Assembly (NCBI RefSeq): GCF_001887595.1
Contig: NZ_CP017480.1
Span: 3,376,001-3,440,000, forward strand
DNA length: 64,000 nucleotides
Direction of reading: 5' to 3'
DNA from: Luteibacter rhizovicinus DSM 16549
GTDB lineage: Bacteria; Pseudomonadota; Gammaproteobacteria; Xanthomonadales; Rhodanobacteraceae
Both the position numbers and the translations under genes were made by a program. The notes under the pieces are model-generated. The model worked only from the letters and a program-made list of their open reading frames with translations. It had not been told where the DNA came from and ran no database searches. Shown in pieces: positions 37,404 to 46,971 of this stretch (the stretch's first letter is position 1; the number at the start of each line of letters is the position of its first letter).

Positions 37404-38921
37404 ATGACCGATGATGACCTGCCGCCGATCGACGAAAACCGCCTCATCGCCGAGCGTCGCGAGAAACTGAAATCGCTGCGTGCGCAGGGCATCGCTTATC
37501 CGAACGACTTCAAGGTGGACAGCTTCGCGGGTGACCTGCAGGCCGAGTTCGCCGACAAGGACGCCTGGACGGCGGAAGCCATCGAGGGCACGCCGCGTCG
37601 CGTGACGGTCGCCGGTCGCATCATCCTGATGCGCGGGCAGGGCAAGGTCAGCTTCGTGCAGATGCAGGACGGCACCGGCCGCATCCAGCTCTTCGTTCAC
37701 CAGGGCACCCTGGGCGAGGAAGGCTACGACGCGTTCAAGCGCTGGGACCTCGGTGACATCGTCGGCGCGGAAGGCGTGCTGATGCGCACCAAGACCGGCG
37801 AACTGTCGGTCAAGGTCGATGCGATCCGCCTGCTGACCAAGTCGCTGCGTGGCTTGCCGGACAAGCACCACGGTCTGGCCGATGTCGAGCAGCGCTATCG
37901 CCAGCGCTATGTCGACCTGATCGTCACCGAAGAATCGCGCCGTACCTTCGCGCTGCGTTCGAAGATCATCAGCCATGTGCGTCGCTGGCTCGAAGCCGAG
38001 CCGCGTCGCTTCATGGAAGTCGAAACGCCGATGATGCACGTGATCCCGGGTGGCGCCACGGCGCGTCCGTTCACCACGCACCACAATGCGCTCGATATCC
38101 CGCTGTTCCTGCGCGTGGCGCCGGAGCTTTACCTCAAGCGCCTGGTCGTCGGCGGCTTCGACCGTGTCTACGAGATCAACCGCAATTTCCGTAACGAGGG
38201 CGTGTCCACCCGGCACAATCCCGAGTTCACCATGCTCGAGCTGTACCAGGCGTACGCCACGTACCACGAGATCATGGACATCACCGAAGGCATGATCCGC
38301 ACCGCAGCCGCCGATGTGGTCGGCAGCACCACGATCGAATGGGATGGCGCGACGATCGATGTCGCCCCGGCCTTCCGTCGCTGGCGCATGGAAGACGCCG
38401 TCCTCGAACTCAATCCCGAGATCAAGCCGGCCGACCTCCGTGATCGTGCATCGATGGCTGCCCACGCGAAGCGCCTCGGCATCCACGTGAAGCCGGGCTA
38501 CGGCTGGGGCAAGCTCCTGCTGGAAGTGTTCGAGGCGACGGTCGAGCACACGCTCATCCAGCCCACTTTCATCACCGACCACCCGGTCGAAGTCTCGCCG
38601 CTGGCGCGCGAAAGCGACACCGACAAGGGCATCACCGACCGCTTCGAGCTGTTCATCAACGGTAAGGAGCTCGCCAATGGCTTCTCCGAGCTCAACGACT
38701 CCGAAGACCAGGCCGCGCGCTTCCAGGCCCAGGTGGACGCGAAAGACGCCGGTGACGACGAGGCCATGCACTTCGACGCCGATTACATCCGCGCCCTCGA
38801 GGTCGGTCTGCCGCCGACCGGCGGTCTCGGCGTCGGCATCGATCGCCTCGTCATGCTGCTGACCGGCTCGGCATCGATCCGCGACGTGCTGCTGTTCCCG
38901 ACCATGCGCCCCGAGGTCTGA
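37404..38921 (+). CDS. lysS: Lysyl-tRNA synthetase, class II
   Basis: The 505-residue enzyme has an N-terminal OB-fold anticodon-binding domain ([20 protein letters not shown]) and the class II catalytic motifs: motif 2 in [20 protein letters not shown] and motif 3 in [15 protein letters not shown]. The segment AELYLKRL-like ([20 protein letters not shown]) is typical of LysRS. It charges tRNA-Lys and is likely co-transcribed with prfB. Confidence 0.97.
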   Translation: MTDDDLPPIDENRLIAERREKLKSLRAQGIAYPNDFKVDSFAGDLQAEFADKDAWTAEAIEGTPRRVTVAGRIILMRGQGKVSFVQMQDGTGRIQLFVHQGTLGEEGYDAFKRWDLGDIVGAEGVLMRTKTGELSVKVDAIRLLTKSLRGLPDKHHGLADVEQRYRQRYVDLIVTEESRRTFALRSKIISHVRRWLEAEPRRFMEVETPMMHVIPGGATARPFTTHHNALDIPLFLRVAPELYLKRLVVGGFDRVYEINRNFRNEGVSTRHNPEFTMLELYQAYATYHEIMDITEGMIRTAAADVVGSTTIEWDGATIDVAPAFRRWRMEDAVLELNPEIKPADLRDRASMAAHAKRLGIHVKPGYGWGKLLLEVFEATVEHTLIQPTFITDHPVEVSPLARESDTDKGITDRFELFINGKELANGFSELNDSEDQAARFQAQVDAKDAGDDEAMHFDADYIRALEVGLPPTGGLGVGIDRLVMLLTGSASIRDVLLFPTMRPEV

Positions 38922-38939
38922 TGGGCGCCTGTTAAGTAG

Positions 38940-38968
38940 CCAGGCCGCCCCGGGGTGGGGTGGCCTGG
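38940..38968 (+). terminator. Hairpin after lysS, probable terminator
   Basis: The stem CCAGGCC/GGCCTGG (38940-38946 with 38962-38968) has further pairing inside. It lies 18 bases after the lysS stop. The following TGGTTTCC is a weak T-tract. Confidence 0.6.
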
Positions 38969-39000
38969 TGGTTTCCGTCCCATCATCGAAAGGACTCGTC

Positions 39001-39696
39001 ATGCGCCTCCGCTTCGCGGTGCCGTTACTCACGTTTGCTGTGGTTCTCCTCACCGGCTGCGGTCCGGCTGTGATCAAGCCGCCGTTTCCGTTGGAGCAGT
39101 CGCTGCTTCCGGCCACCATCTACGTGCCGGATTGTCCCTCCGAGGGTGGCTTCAGCGGCTTCATGAACGCGGCCGACGGTGCCATGGGCCAAAGCGCGTG
39201 CCGCGCGATGGCCGCTGCGCTGGTCGAGAAGGCCCAGGGTCTGGATGGCAAGGTGAAGTTCGTCGCCTATAAAGTGGACCTCAAGGCGCCCAAGCCCGTC
39301 GAGCCGGATACAAGCGTGGAAGCGTCGAACGGTAGCCGCTACCGCATCGTGCTCAGGCCCGCCTCATCGTCTCGCATCCGAACCGACCGTATTTCCTACG
39401 TCGCTGCGACCGAGATGTTCACCGTGCTCGATATCGCTACCGGTACGCGCGGCTGGGCCACGGTCGAAGCCTCGCCCGGCGGCGTGCCCGGCGCCACGAA
39501 GGCGGCGGAGACGATTATCGCGGGCGTTCGCGGACCTCGTTGCGAAGTGCTGAATTCCTTTTCGGCGCGTACCGCGTTCCACGTCCTGGGCGAACCGAAG
39601 TGCACGACGTTCATGCTCTATCCGTCGCATCGTGACGACGATGATGAGGATGAAGACGACGACGCGAAGGACAACAAGCCTGCGAAAGCGAACTGA
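39001..39696 (+). CDS. Lipoprotein of unknown function, paralogue 1
   Basis: The 231-residue product has a type II signal peptide ending in VLLTGCG, so it should be lipid-anchored at the cysteine. The mature part starts with a PFPLEQSLLPATIYVPDCP segment and contains [19 protein letters not shown] and GVRGPRCEVLNSFSARTAFH. All three segments recur in the next gene, so the two are tandem paralogues. The C-terminus is very acidic (DDDDEDEDDD). I do not recognise the family. Confidence 0.78.
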   Translation: MRLRFAVPLLTFAVVLLTGCGPAVIKPPFPLEQSLLPATIYVPDCPSEGGFSGFMNAADGAMGQSACRAMAAALVEKAQGLDGKVKFVAYKVDLKAPKPVEPDTSVEASNGSRYRIVLRPASSSRIRTDRISYVAATEMFTVLDIATGTRGWATVEASPGGVPGATKAAETIIAGVRGPRCEVLNSFSARTAFHVLGEPKCTTFMLYPSHRDDDDEDEDDDAKDNKPAKAN

Positions 39697-39745
39697 CGCA
39701 GGCGCGAGGTATACCCATTCCATGGCCTCACCGAAGGGATTCCCG

Positions 39746-40480
39746 ATGCAAAACCGTTCGTTGCTTGCCGCGCTGCTCGTTGGCGCCTCGATCCTGCTCG
39801 CCGGATGTGGCGAAGCCGTCAAGCGGGCTCCGGTGCCGCTGGAGCAGCCGCTGACGCCGGCGACCATCTATCTACCGACGTGTCCACCGAACGAACACAC
39901 CGGGCTTTTCGACAGCCGCGCTGCCCAGGACTTCGAGTTCGGGCGCGGAAACTGCGAAGCGATGGGCCTCATCCTGACCCGTGAGCTCGAACCGCTTTTC
40001 GACAAGGTGCGGATCGTGCAGTACGCCCCTTCCAAGGATGCTGACCGATTCGCCGTCGAGCCGGACAAGGCCACGGAAGCAGCGATCGGCAGCCGATACC
40101 GGATCGTCCTGATGCCGGCCTACGCCTCGCGCACCCGGACGCCGGGCGTGCAGCAGTACGGCAAGGTGGAGAAAGAAGTGTCGACATGGCTGGACTTCGC
40201 GGTCTTCTCGACCGCGACGGGCCAGCAGATCGGCACGGCCTCGCTGTATTCGATGAATGGCGCCCCCACTGGCGCGCAGGAGATCGGGCACCTGATCGCG
40301 CTCGGCGTAAAAGGACCCCGTTGCCAGGCATTGAACAAATATTCGATGCGCGCGTTCAGCCATGCGTTCGACGGCTGCCAGTCGTTCGCTCTGTATCCCG
40401 TCGATGCGGAGCCGGCCGAGGGCGACGACGCCAGGGCCGACGCCAGGGCGCCGGCTCCCACGACGGCAAAACCGAACTGA
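39746..40480 (+). CDS. Lipoprotein of unknown function, paralogue 2
   Basis: The 244-residue product has a lipobox in SILLAGCG and shares with its upstream neighbour the pattern [35 protein letters not shown] and [20 protein letters not shown]. The tail is Ala/Asp/Pro-rich instead of acidic. The start at 39746 has GAAGGG upstream; the frame is open further upstream but without family-like sequence. It lies 49 bases after paralogue 1, so the pair probably arose by duplication and is co-transcribed. Confidence 0.78.
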   Translation: MQNRSLLAALLVGASILLAGCGEAVKRAPVPLEQPLTPATIYLPTCPPNEHTGLFDSRAAQDFEFGRGNCEAMGLILTRELEPLFDKVRIVQYAPSKDADRFAVEPDKATEAAIGSRYRIVLMPAYASRTRTPGVQQYGKVEKEVSTWLDFAVFSTATGQQIGTASLYSMNGAPTGAQEIGHLIALGVKGPRCQALNKYSMRAFSHAFDGCQSFALYPVDAEPAEGDDARADARAPAPTTAKPN

Positions 40481-40532
40481 CGTCGACGCCCGTCGGCCGA
40501 TACAATGCGCGGTCTACAGAGCGGAGCTACCC

Positions 40533-40832
40533 ATGTTCTACGCCATCACCGGTATCGATCACCCGAACTCCCTGGAAGGCCGTCGCGCTTCGCGTCCGGC
40601 GCACCTGGCCCGGCTCTCGGCGCTCAAGGAAGAAGGCCGCCTTAAGCTGGCGGGCCCGTTTCCGGCTATCGACGCCGAGGACCCGGGTGAGGCCGGCTTC
40701 ACCGGCAGCCTGATCGTGGCCGAGTTCGAAAGCCTCGAGGCCGCCCAGGCCTGGGCAGACGCCGATCCGTACATCGGCGCGGGCGTTTACCGCGAGGTCA
40801 CCGTTCGTCCGTTCAAGGTCGTCCTGCCGTGA
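40533..40832 (+). CDS. yciI: YciI-family protein
   Basis: The 99-residue protein matches the small YciI/YCII fold: [18 protein letters not shown] at the N-terminus, [20 protein letters not shown] with the conserved histidine, and [20 protein letters not shown]. The family is a ferredoxin-like fold of uncertain activity. The start at 40533 has GCGGAG upstream. It overlaps the BolA gene by four bases (GTGA). In many proteobacteria yciI lies near cell-envelope or septation genes (ispZ/yciA-type loci). Confidence 0.88.
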   Translation: MFYAITGIDHPNSLEGRRASRPAHLARLSALKEEGRLKLAGPFPAIDAEDPGEAGFTGSLIVAEFESLEAAQAWADADPYIGAGVYREVTVRPFKVVLP

Positions 40833-41092
40833 CAGTCGAGAAAGTCGAGCGCATCCGCCGGCTGCTGACCGAGGCCCTGGCCCCGCTCGAGCTGGACGTG
40901 ATCGACGAGGGGCATAAGCATGCCGGCCATTCGGGCGAGGGGAAGGGCCATTTCTTCGCCCGCATCGTCAGTCCCGCCTTTGCCGGAAAAAACCCGATCG
41001 AGCGGCACCGCATGGTCTACGCTGCACTGGGCGACATGATGCCGGACGGCATCCACGCCCTCGCGATCGAGGCAAAAGCTCCCGGTGAGTGA
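40829..41092 (+). CDS. BolA-family protein
   Basis: The 87-residue protein has the BolA fold signature: [30 protein letters not shown] with the conserved histidines, and [20 protein letters not shown]. BolA proteins pair with monothiol glutaredoxins to bind or transfer iron-sulfur clusters. The start is GTG at 40829, overlapping yciI by four bases. A 146-base gap to smc follows. Confidence 0.92.
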   Translation: MTVEKVERIRRLLTEALAPLELDVIDEGHKHAGHSGEGKGHFFARIVSPAFAGKNPIERHRMVYAALGDMMPDGIHALAIEAKAPGE

Positions 41093-41238
41093 TCGTTAGG
41101 CCGAAAAACAACGGGTTAGCGCTTTAACCTCATGCTGCTTCGCGTATTGCGCACCCCGCCCCCCTTTGGCAAAGTGACCGATCAGCCAGGGGGTGGCTCC
41201 CGAACGGAGCCCTCGGCCGCGTCCCAACGGAAACCATA

Positions 41239-44200
41239 ATGCGTCTGACCACGATCAAGCTGGCGGGATTCAAGTCGTTCGTCGACCCCACCACGCTGCA
41301 CCTGCCCACCAATATGACCGGCGTCGTCGGCCCTAACGGCTGCGGCAAGTCGAACATCATCGACGCCATTCGCTGGGTCATGGGTGAGTCCGCCGCCAGT
41401 CGCCTGCGCGGCGATTCGCTCACCGACGTGATCTTCTCCGGCTCCAGCGCGCGTAAGCCGGTGGGTCAGGCCACGGTCGAGCTCATCTTCGACAACAGCG
41501 ACGGGACGATCCAGGGCGAGTACGCGAGCTTCGCGGAAATCTCGGTCAAGCGCATCGTCAGCCGCGACGGCCAGTCCTCGTATCACCTCAACGGCGCGCG
41601 CTGCCGTCGCCGCGACATCACCGACCTGTTCCTCGGCACGGGCCTGGGCCCGCGCAGCTACTCGATCATCGAGCAGGGCATGATCAGCCAGATCATCGAG
41701 GCGGCGCCGGAAGAACTGCGCACCCACCTCGAGGAAGCGGCCGGCATCTCCAAGTACAAGGAGCGCCGCAAGGAAACCGAGAGCCGCATCAAGGCCACGC
41801 GTGAAAACCTCGACCGCGTCCGCGACGTGCGCGACGAGGTGGAAAAGCAGCTCGACCACCTCAACCGCCAGGCGCGTGCGGCCGAGCGCTGGAAGGCTTT
41901 CAAGGAAGAGCACACCCATCGCGAAGCCGAGCTGCGCGCCCTCGAATATCGCACCTTGCATCGCCAGCACGAAGGCGAGGGTTCGGGCCTGCGTGAGGCC
42001 GAGCTGGAGATCGACAAGCATCTTGCCGGCCAGCGCCAGATCGAAGCGCAGCTGGAAACCGTGCGTGAGCGTCACCAGGGCGCCAGCGAGCACCTGAACC
42101 AGGTCCAGGCCGAGGTCTACAAGGTCGGCGCCGAGATCGCGCGCGTCGAACAGCAGGTGCGCCACAACCGCGATCTCAGCGAGCGCCTCACCCGCTCGCG
42201 CGCCGACACCGAGCGCGAGTTCGAGGAACTGCAGGGCCACATCACGGCCGACCGCGAGCAGGTGGAAACCCTGCGCATGGCCCTGGCCGAAGGCGAGCCG
42301 AAGCTCGAAGCCCTGCAGCAGATCCAGGACGAGACCGGCGAAGCACAGCGTGCGACCGAGACCAAGCTGGCCGACTGGCAGCAGCGCTGGGATGCGCACA
42401 CCCGCGGCGCGTCGGAATCGAGCCGTGCCGCCGAAGTCGAGCGGACCAAGCTGGCCTACCTGGATCGACAGACCGTCGACCTGTCGCGCCGTAAGGAAGC
42501 GTTGGAAACCGAGCAGCGCGCGACCGACGTTGCCGCGCTCAACGCGGCGTCCGAACAGCTCGACATCGAACACGATACGCAACGCGAGCGTGTCGAAACG
42601 CTCGGCGGCGTGCTCGATCAGCACAAGGTGTCGTACGAGCGTGTCCTCGACGAAGAGCGCCAGGTGCAGTCGTCGCTCAACGAGGCCCGCCAGCAATTGC
42701 AGACCGCGCGCGGCCGCCAGGCCTCGCTCGAAGCGCTGCAGAGCGCTGCGCTGGGCCAGGAAGAGACCGCGGCGAGCGGCTGGTTGGCCCGTTTGGGCCT
42801 CGATCGCTCACGCCGCCTCGGCGAGTCGCTCCAGGTCGATGCCGGCTACGAGTCCGCGGTGGAAACCGTCCTCGCCGGCGTGCTCGATGGCGTGCTGGTG
42901 GATGCCATCGGCGCTTTGACCCCGGAATTCGAGGCCCTCGGCAACGCCGATGTGGCGCTGTTCGCGAAAGAGCAGGTCGGCCCCGGTGCAGCCGGCACGC
43001 TGGCTGCCTACGTGCGTGGCCCGGTCGCTGCGATGGCGCTGCTGGGCAATGTCTTCCTGGCCGACTCCGTCGAGGATGCGGCGGCGCGCGTTTCGGCGCT
43101 CGCCGCACACCAGTCGGTAATCACGCGTGACGGCGCCTGGATGGGCCCGGGTTGGGCGCGCGTGCTGCGCGCGCAGGGCAACCAGGTCGGCGTGCTCGCC
43201 CGTGAGCGCGACATCCGCCAGCTCGCCGAGCAGATCGAAACGCTGGAGGCTTCCAGCGAAGAGTGGACCGAACAGCTCGAAACCCTGCGCACGCGCAAGT
43301 TCGAGACCGAACGTCAGCGCGATGACGCCCAGCGGGACCTCTACGCGGCCCACCGCCGGCTTTCCGAACTGGCCGGCCAGCTGCAAAGCCACCGCGGGAA
43401 GATGGAAACCGCTCGCGCCCGCGCCGAAAAAGTCGGTGGCGAGATCAGCGTCATTCTCGAGCAGGTGGATGAACTCGCCGGCCAGACGCGTGATGCGCGC
43501 TCGCGCCTGGACGAGGCGGTCGGCCTCATGGGCGACCGCGAAGACGAGCGCCGTGGCCTGGAGAACGAGCGTCGCGAACTGCTCGAAGCGCGCGAGGAAG
43601 CGCGCATCAATGCACGCGAAGCGGCCGATCAGTCGCACCAGCTCGCCCTGGGCATGGAGTCCAAGCGGGCAGCGCTTACCTCACTCGAGCAGGCACTGGC
43701 CCGTCTCGACACCCAGTTGCGCCAGGTCACTGCGCGCCGCGACGAGATCGACCAGCAGCTGGCCGCCGGCTCCGACCCCATCGCCGAACTCGAGGAAGAG
43801 CGGCAGACCTATCTCGACCAGCGCCTGCTGGTCGACAAGCAGTTGGTCGAAGCGCGCCGCGCCCTCGAAGACTGCGACGCCGAATTCCGCCGTCTCGAGC
43901 AGGAAAGGCAGCGCACCGAACACGTCCTCAACCAGGTACGCGAGAACGTCTCCGAGAAACGTCTGGCGGCCCAGGCCCTGCAGCTTCGCGCCGAACAGCT
44001 GGCCCAGGCGATCAAGGCCTCCGGCCTCGAGCTGGAAGCCCTGCTGACCGAACTGGCCGAAGATGCCGAGCCCGAGCGCTGGCAACAGCAGCTCGTCGAC
44101 CTGTCGCAGAAGATCGCCCGCCTCGAACCAGTCAACCTCGCAGCGATCCAGGAACACGCCGAGCAGTCGCAGCGCAAGGAATACCTCGATGCGCAGCTGG

Positions 44201-44739
44201 CCGATCTGGTCAGCGCCATGGAAACGCTCGAGGGCGCGATCAAGAAGATCGACCGCGAGACCCGTCAGCGCTTCAAGGAGACTTTCGATCGCGTGAACGC
44301 GGGTGTGCAGGAACTCTTCCCGCGCCTGTTCGGCGGCGGGCACGCGTACCTCGAACTCACCGGCGACGACCTGCTCGACACCGGCGTGGCGATCATGGCG
44401 CGCCCGCCGGGCAAACGTGTCAGCAACATCACGCTGTTGTCCGGCGGCGAGAAAGCGCTCACCGCCGTGTCGCTGGTCTTTGCCATCTTCGGCCTCAATC
44501 CTGCACCGTTCTGCCTGCTGGACGAGGTGGACGCACCGCTGGACGAAGCCAACGTCGGCCGCTTCTCGGCCATGGTCCGTGAGATGAGCGAGAAGGTGCA
44601 GTTCATTTTTGTCAGCCACAACAAGGCCACCATGGAGGCCGCGTACCAGCTGTGCGGCGTTACCATGCGTGAGCCGGGCGTGTCCCGCCTGGTTCAGGTC
44701 GACCTCGCCGAAGCGTCCAAGCTCGTCGGCGTGGCTTAA
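41239..44739 (+). CDS. smc: Chromosome segregation ATPase SMC
   Basis: The 1166-residue protein has the SMC head at both ends: Walker A VVGPNGCGKSNIID (about residue 31) and, near the C-terminus, the signature LLSGGEKALTAVSLVFAIF and Walker B FCLLDEVDAPLDEANV. Between them run two long coiled-coil arms, rich in Glu, Arg, Gln and Leu, interrupted by a hinge at about residues 515-660 (AVETVLAGVLDGVLVDAIG is part of it). SMC compacts and segregates chromosomes with ScpA and ScpB. zipA follows after 22 bases. Confidence 0.97.
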   Translation: MRLTTIKLAGFKSFVDPTTLHLPTNMTGVVGPNGCGKSNIIDAIRWVMGESAASRLRGDSLTDVIFSGSSARKPVGQATVELIFDNSDGTIQGEYASFAEISVKRIVSRDGQSSYHLNGARCRRRDITDLFLGTGLGPRSYSIIEQGMISQIIEAAPEELRTHLEEAAGISKYKERRKETESRIKATRENLDRVRDVRDEVEKQLDHLNRQARAAERWKAFKEEHTHREAELRALEYRTLHRQHEGEGSGLREAELEIDKHLAGQRQIEAQLETVRERHQGASEHLNQVQAEVYKVGAEIARVEQQVRHNRDLSERLTRSRADTEREFEELQGHITADREQVETLRMALAEGEPKLEALQQIQDETGEAQRATETKLADWQQRWDAHTRGASESSRAAEVERTKLAYLDRQTVDLSRRKEALETEQRATDVAALNAASEQLDIEHDTQRERVETLGGVLDQHKVSYERVLDEERQVQSSLNEARQQLQTARGRQASLEALQSAALGQEETAASGWLARLGLDRSRRLGESLQVDAGYESAVETVLAGVLDGVLVDAIGALTPEFEALGNADVALFAKEQVGPGAAGTLAAYVRGPVAAMALLGNVFLADSVEDAAARVSALAAHQSVITRDGAWMGPGWARVLRAQGNQVGVLARERDIRQLAEQIETLEASSEEWTEQLETLRTRKFETERQRDDAQRDLYAAHRRLSELAGQLQSHRGKMETARARAEKVGGEISVILEQVDELAGQTRDARSRLDEAVGLMGDREDERRGLENERRELLEAREEARINAREAADQSHQLALGMESKRAALTSLEQALARLDTQLRQVTARRDEIDQQLAAGSDPIAELEEERQTYLDQRLLVDKQLVEARRALEDCDAEFRRLEQERQRTEHVLNQVRENVSEKRLAAQALQLRAEQLAQAIKASGLELEALLTELAEDAEPERWQQQLVDLSQKIARLEPVNLAAIQEHAEQSQRKEYLDAQLADLVSAMETLEGAIKKIDRETRQRFKETFDRVNAGVQELFPRLFGGGHAYLELTGDDLLDTGVAIMARPPGKRVSNITLLSGGEKALTAVSLVFAIFGLNPAPFCLLDEVDAPLDEANVGRFSAMVREMSEKVQFIFVSHNKATMEAAYQLCGVTMREPGVSRLVQVDLAEASKLVGVA

Positions 44740-44761
44740 GCACTAAACAAGGAATCGAAGC

Positions 44762-45850
44762 ATGCATCCCGTCATCGGCCTCGCCTGGAACCCCGCCGTA
44801 GGCATCCCGATGCTTTTCGTCGGCATCGTCGTCCTTGTGCTCATCTGGCTGTTTGGCCAGCCGCGCAAGGAACAGCAGGGCCGTCGCAAACCCGTGCCGG
44901 AGGCGCAGGAGCGTTCGCGCGAGCGCCGCGAGCCCGTCTTCAACGACGAGGGTGAAGAAGTCGGCGACGGCGGTGAATCCTTCAGCGCCCGGGACGATCG
45001 CTCCTACGACACGCGCGGCGACCGTGAATTCAGCGCCCGCGACGACGAGGCCAACGATCCGCTGTTCCGTCCGTCGCCCAAACAGGGCGAGCTGGACGTG
45101 GACCTGCGCGCCGAGCTGGAGCGCCTGGGCGCTTCGCTGTCCGGCGATCGCGGGGCCATCCATCCGCCGCAGGCTCGCGACGAATCCGCTGCGCCGGTCG
45201 CGCCGCCGCATTCGCCACAGCAGCGCGTCGAACCACGCTTCGATCTCCCGTTCGACCTCGACGAGCCGGTTGCCGCGGCACCTGCGCCGGTCGCCCGGCC
45301 GGCCGCACCGGCGCCCACGCCGGCTCCGGCTCCGGCTCCGGCACCTGCCGCGCCGCCGAAGGCGCCGCCGCGTTCGGACCTGGGGCGGCGTCCGTCGCAC
45401 GCGCCGGTCGAGCGCATCGTCAGCCTCTACGTCGTCGCGCGCGAAGGGAGCAAGTTCCATGGCTCCGACCTGGTCGTCGCCGCGGAAAAGGCTGGCCTCG
45501 AATTCGGCGACATGGGGATCTATCACCGGCTGGTCGACGGTCATCCGGAACAGGGTCCGATCTTCAGCGTGGCCAACCTGACCAAGCCCGGCAACTTCGA
45601 CATGGGGCGCATCGCCACGCTGCAGACCTCGGGCCTGTCGTTCTTCATGGCGCTGCCGGGTCCGGCACCGGCGCTGGATGCCTGGGACGCCATGCTGCCG
45701 ACCGCGCAGCGCCTGGCCGAACTGCTCGACGGCCTGGTCCTGGACGAGGAGCGCAACGCGCTCGGTCGGCAGCGCATCGCGCATATCCGCGACGAACTGC
45801 GCGGTTGGGACCGCGGGCACGAAGGCGAAGAGATCAAGTTCGGCCAGTAA
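44762..45850 (+). CDS. zipA: Cell division protein ZipA
   Basis: The 362-residue protein has an N-terminal membrane anchor (GIPMLFVGIVVLVLIWLFG, about residues 14-32), a charged then Pro/Ala-rich linker (residues about 170-205), and the ZipA C-terminal FtsZ-binding domain (VSLYVVAREGSKFHGSDLVV onward to FGQ). It tethers FtsZ to the membrane early in division. The smc-zipA order is typical. The stop overlaps the next start by one base (TAATG). Confidence 0.92.
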   Translation: MHPVIGLAWNPAVGIPMLFVGIVVLVLIWLFGQPRKEQQGRRKPVPEAQERSRERREPVFNDEGEEVGDGGESFSARDDRSYDTRGDREFSARDDEANDPLFRPSPKQGELDVDLRAELERLGASLSGDRGAIHPPQARDESAAPVAPPHSPQQRVEPRFDLPFDLDEPVAAAPAPVARPAAPAPTPAPAPAPAPAAPPKAPPRSDLGRRPSHAPVERIVSLYVVAREGSKFHGSDLVVAAEKAGLEFGDMGIYHRLVDGHPEQGPIFSVANLTKPGNFDMGRIATLQTSGLSFFMALPGPAPALDAWDAMLPTAQRLAELLDGLVLDEERNALGRQRIAHIRDELRGWDRGHEGEEIKFGQ

Positions 45851-46488
45851 TGTACACACCGAAGACCTTCGTCGAGTCGCGCCTGCCCGTCCTGCACGAG
45901 GCGATCCGTTCGATCGCCTTCGGTACCCTGGTCACGGCAGGCGAGGGCGGCATCGAGGCGAGTCACCTGCCGTTCGTGCTGGTACCGGACGAGGGCCCGC
46001 TGGGTACGCTTTACGCCCATGTGGCCCGGCCCAATAATCATGCAGGCCGTCACGGCGGCGAGGTGTTGGCGATCTTCGCCGGCGCGCACGCTTACATCTC
46101 GCCGAACGGTTATCCGGGCAAGGCCACGCATCACCGCGAAGTGCCGACCTGGAACTACATCGCTGTCCATGCCTATGGCCGCGTGGAAACCTACGACGAT
46201 CCTGCGCGCCTTCGGGCCCACCTGGTGAGCCTCACCGACCAGTCGGAGCGCGCTGCTTCGCAGCCCGTGCCGTGGAAGGTCGATGACGCCCCCGACGACT
46301 ATGTCGCGGCCAACCTGCGCGCCATCATCGGCATCCGTCTGCCCATCGACCGTCTCGAAGGCAAGTGGAAGCTCGGCCAGAACCGCCCGGTCGAAGACCG
46401 CCTCGGCGCAGCCACACTCCTCGCCGAACGTCCCGGCGACGACGAGCAGGCCATAGCGCGGGCTATGGTCGACAGCACCAAGGGCTAA
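45850..46488 (+). CDS. PaiB-like FMN-binding protein
   Basis: The 212-residue protein begins MYTPKTFVESRLPVLHEAIR and contains ISPNGYPGKATHHREVPTWN and KWKLGQNRPVEDR, which match the FMN-binding PaiB family, often called a negative transcriptional regulator of proteases and sporulation in Bacillus. In proteobacteria its role is not established. The TAATG overlap with zipA implies coupled translation. ligA, which usually follows zipA, is not found here. Confidence 0.88.
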   Translation: MYTPKTFVESRLPVLHEAIRSIAFGTLVTAGEGGIEASHLPFVLVPDEGPLGTLYAHVARPNNHAGRHGGEVLAIFAGAHAYISPNGYPGKATHHREVPTWNYIAVHAYGRVETYDDPARLRAHLVSLTDQSERAASQPVPWKVDDAPDDYVAANLRAIIGIRLPIDRLEGKWKLGQNRPVEDRLGAATLLAERPGDDEQAIARAMVDSTKG

Positions 46489-46497
46489 CGCGGATAG

Positions 46498-46520
46498 TGT
46501 GGGAGCCGCTTCAGCGGCGA
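46498..46520 (+). repeat. REP-like palindrome
   Basis: A copy of the dispersed unit (core GGAGCCGCTTCAGCGGCGA) starts ten bases after the PaiB-like gene. Confidence 0.75.
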
Positions 46521-46590
46521 AAGGGATAGCCGCTGCGCGACTCATGTGACCAGCGGCTTGCGCCGCCACAGGCGGGTGTCCGCGGGGAAG

Positions 46591-46719
46591 CCGCGAGGGG
46601 CAAGGCCCTTGGGGCCGCCGGCGCAGCTCTTCGAGGCGGGCGGTAGCTGGTCACTCGCTCCGTTAGCTGGTCGGAGCCGCCCTCAGCTCATGCGGCCCCA
46701 AGGGCCTTGCCCCTCGCGG
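46591..46719 (+). repeat. Long hairpin element, copy A
   Basis: The arms 46591-46618 and 46692-46719 are perfectly complementary over 28 bases, enclosing a 73-base loop. Inside the loop GGGCGG (46638-46643) can pair with CCGCCC (46677-46682). The same element occurs inverted as copy B at 46972-47100, with the same loop length. A single-stranded copy would form a long two-tier hairpin. I do not recognise the family. Confidence 0.88.
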
Positions 46720-46763
46720 CAGCGAACGCTGACGCTGCGTGTGGTCGAGCACACCGCCTAGAA

Positions 46764-46907
46764 GCCGACTATGTCGGCGAACCCTCAACCGTCATATCGC
46801 GACTGAGGCCGTGCATTGCATCGTGCAGGCGGTTCAACCGCTCCCCAGATCATCGCAACGCCTCCTTCGCACGCATGACAGCCTGAGGGTTCGCCGACAT
46901 AGTCGGC
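46764..46907. repeat. Inverted pair of REP-related palindromes (24-base perfect arms)
   Basis: Bases 46764-46787 and 46884-46907 are perfect reverse complements, separated by 96 bases. Each arm contains GCCGACTATGTCGGCGAA, itself a palindrome built like the REP core but with ACTATGT in the centre. The right arm continues into CTCCTACA, as REP units do. The pair lies between hairpin elements A and B, with nearly the same centre. Confidence 0.85.
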
Positions 46908-46971
46908 TCCTACAACTGCGGTGACGTTTGCAGGCGGTGCGCTCGACCTCACGCAACTTCACGGCGCGGTG

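Noticed and set aside
36282..39119. A 945-codon minus-strand open frame across prfB and lysS.
   Set aside because: It is antisense to two genes with clear catalytic motifs, and its translation shows only biased composition.
41110..41140. The inverted sequence GGTTAGCGCTTTAACC upstream of smc as an operator.
   Set aside because: The arms are only five bases and no matching regulator or second copy was found, so it is not supported.
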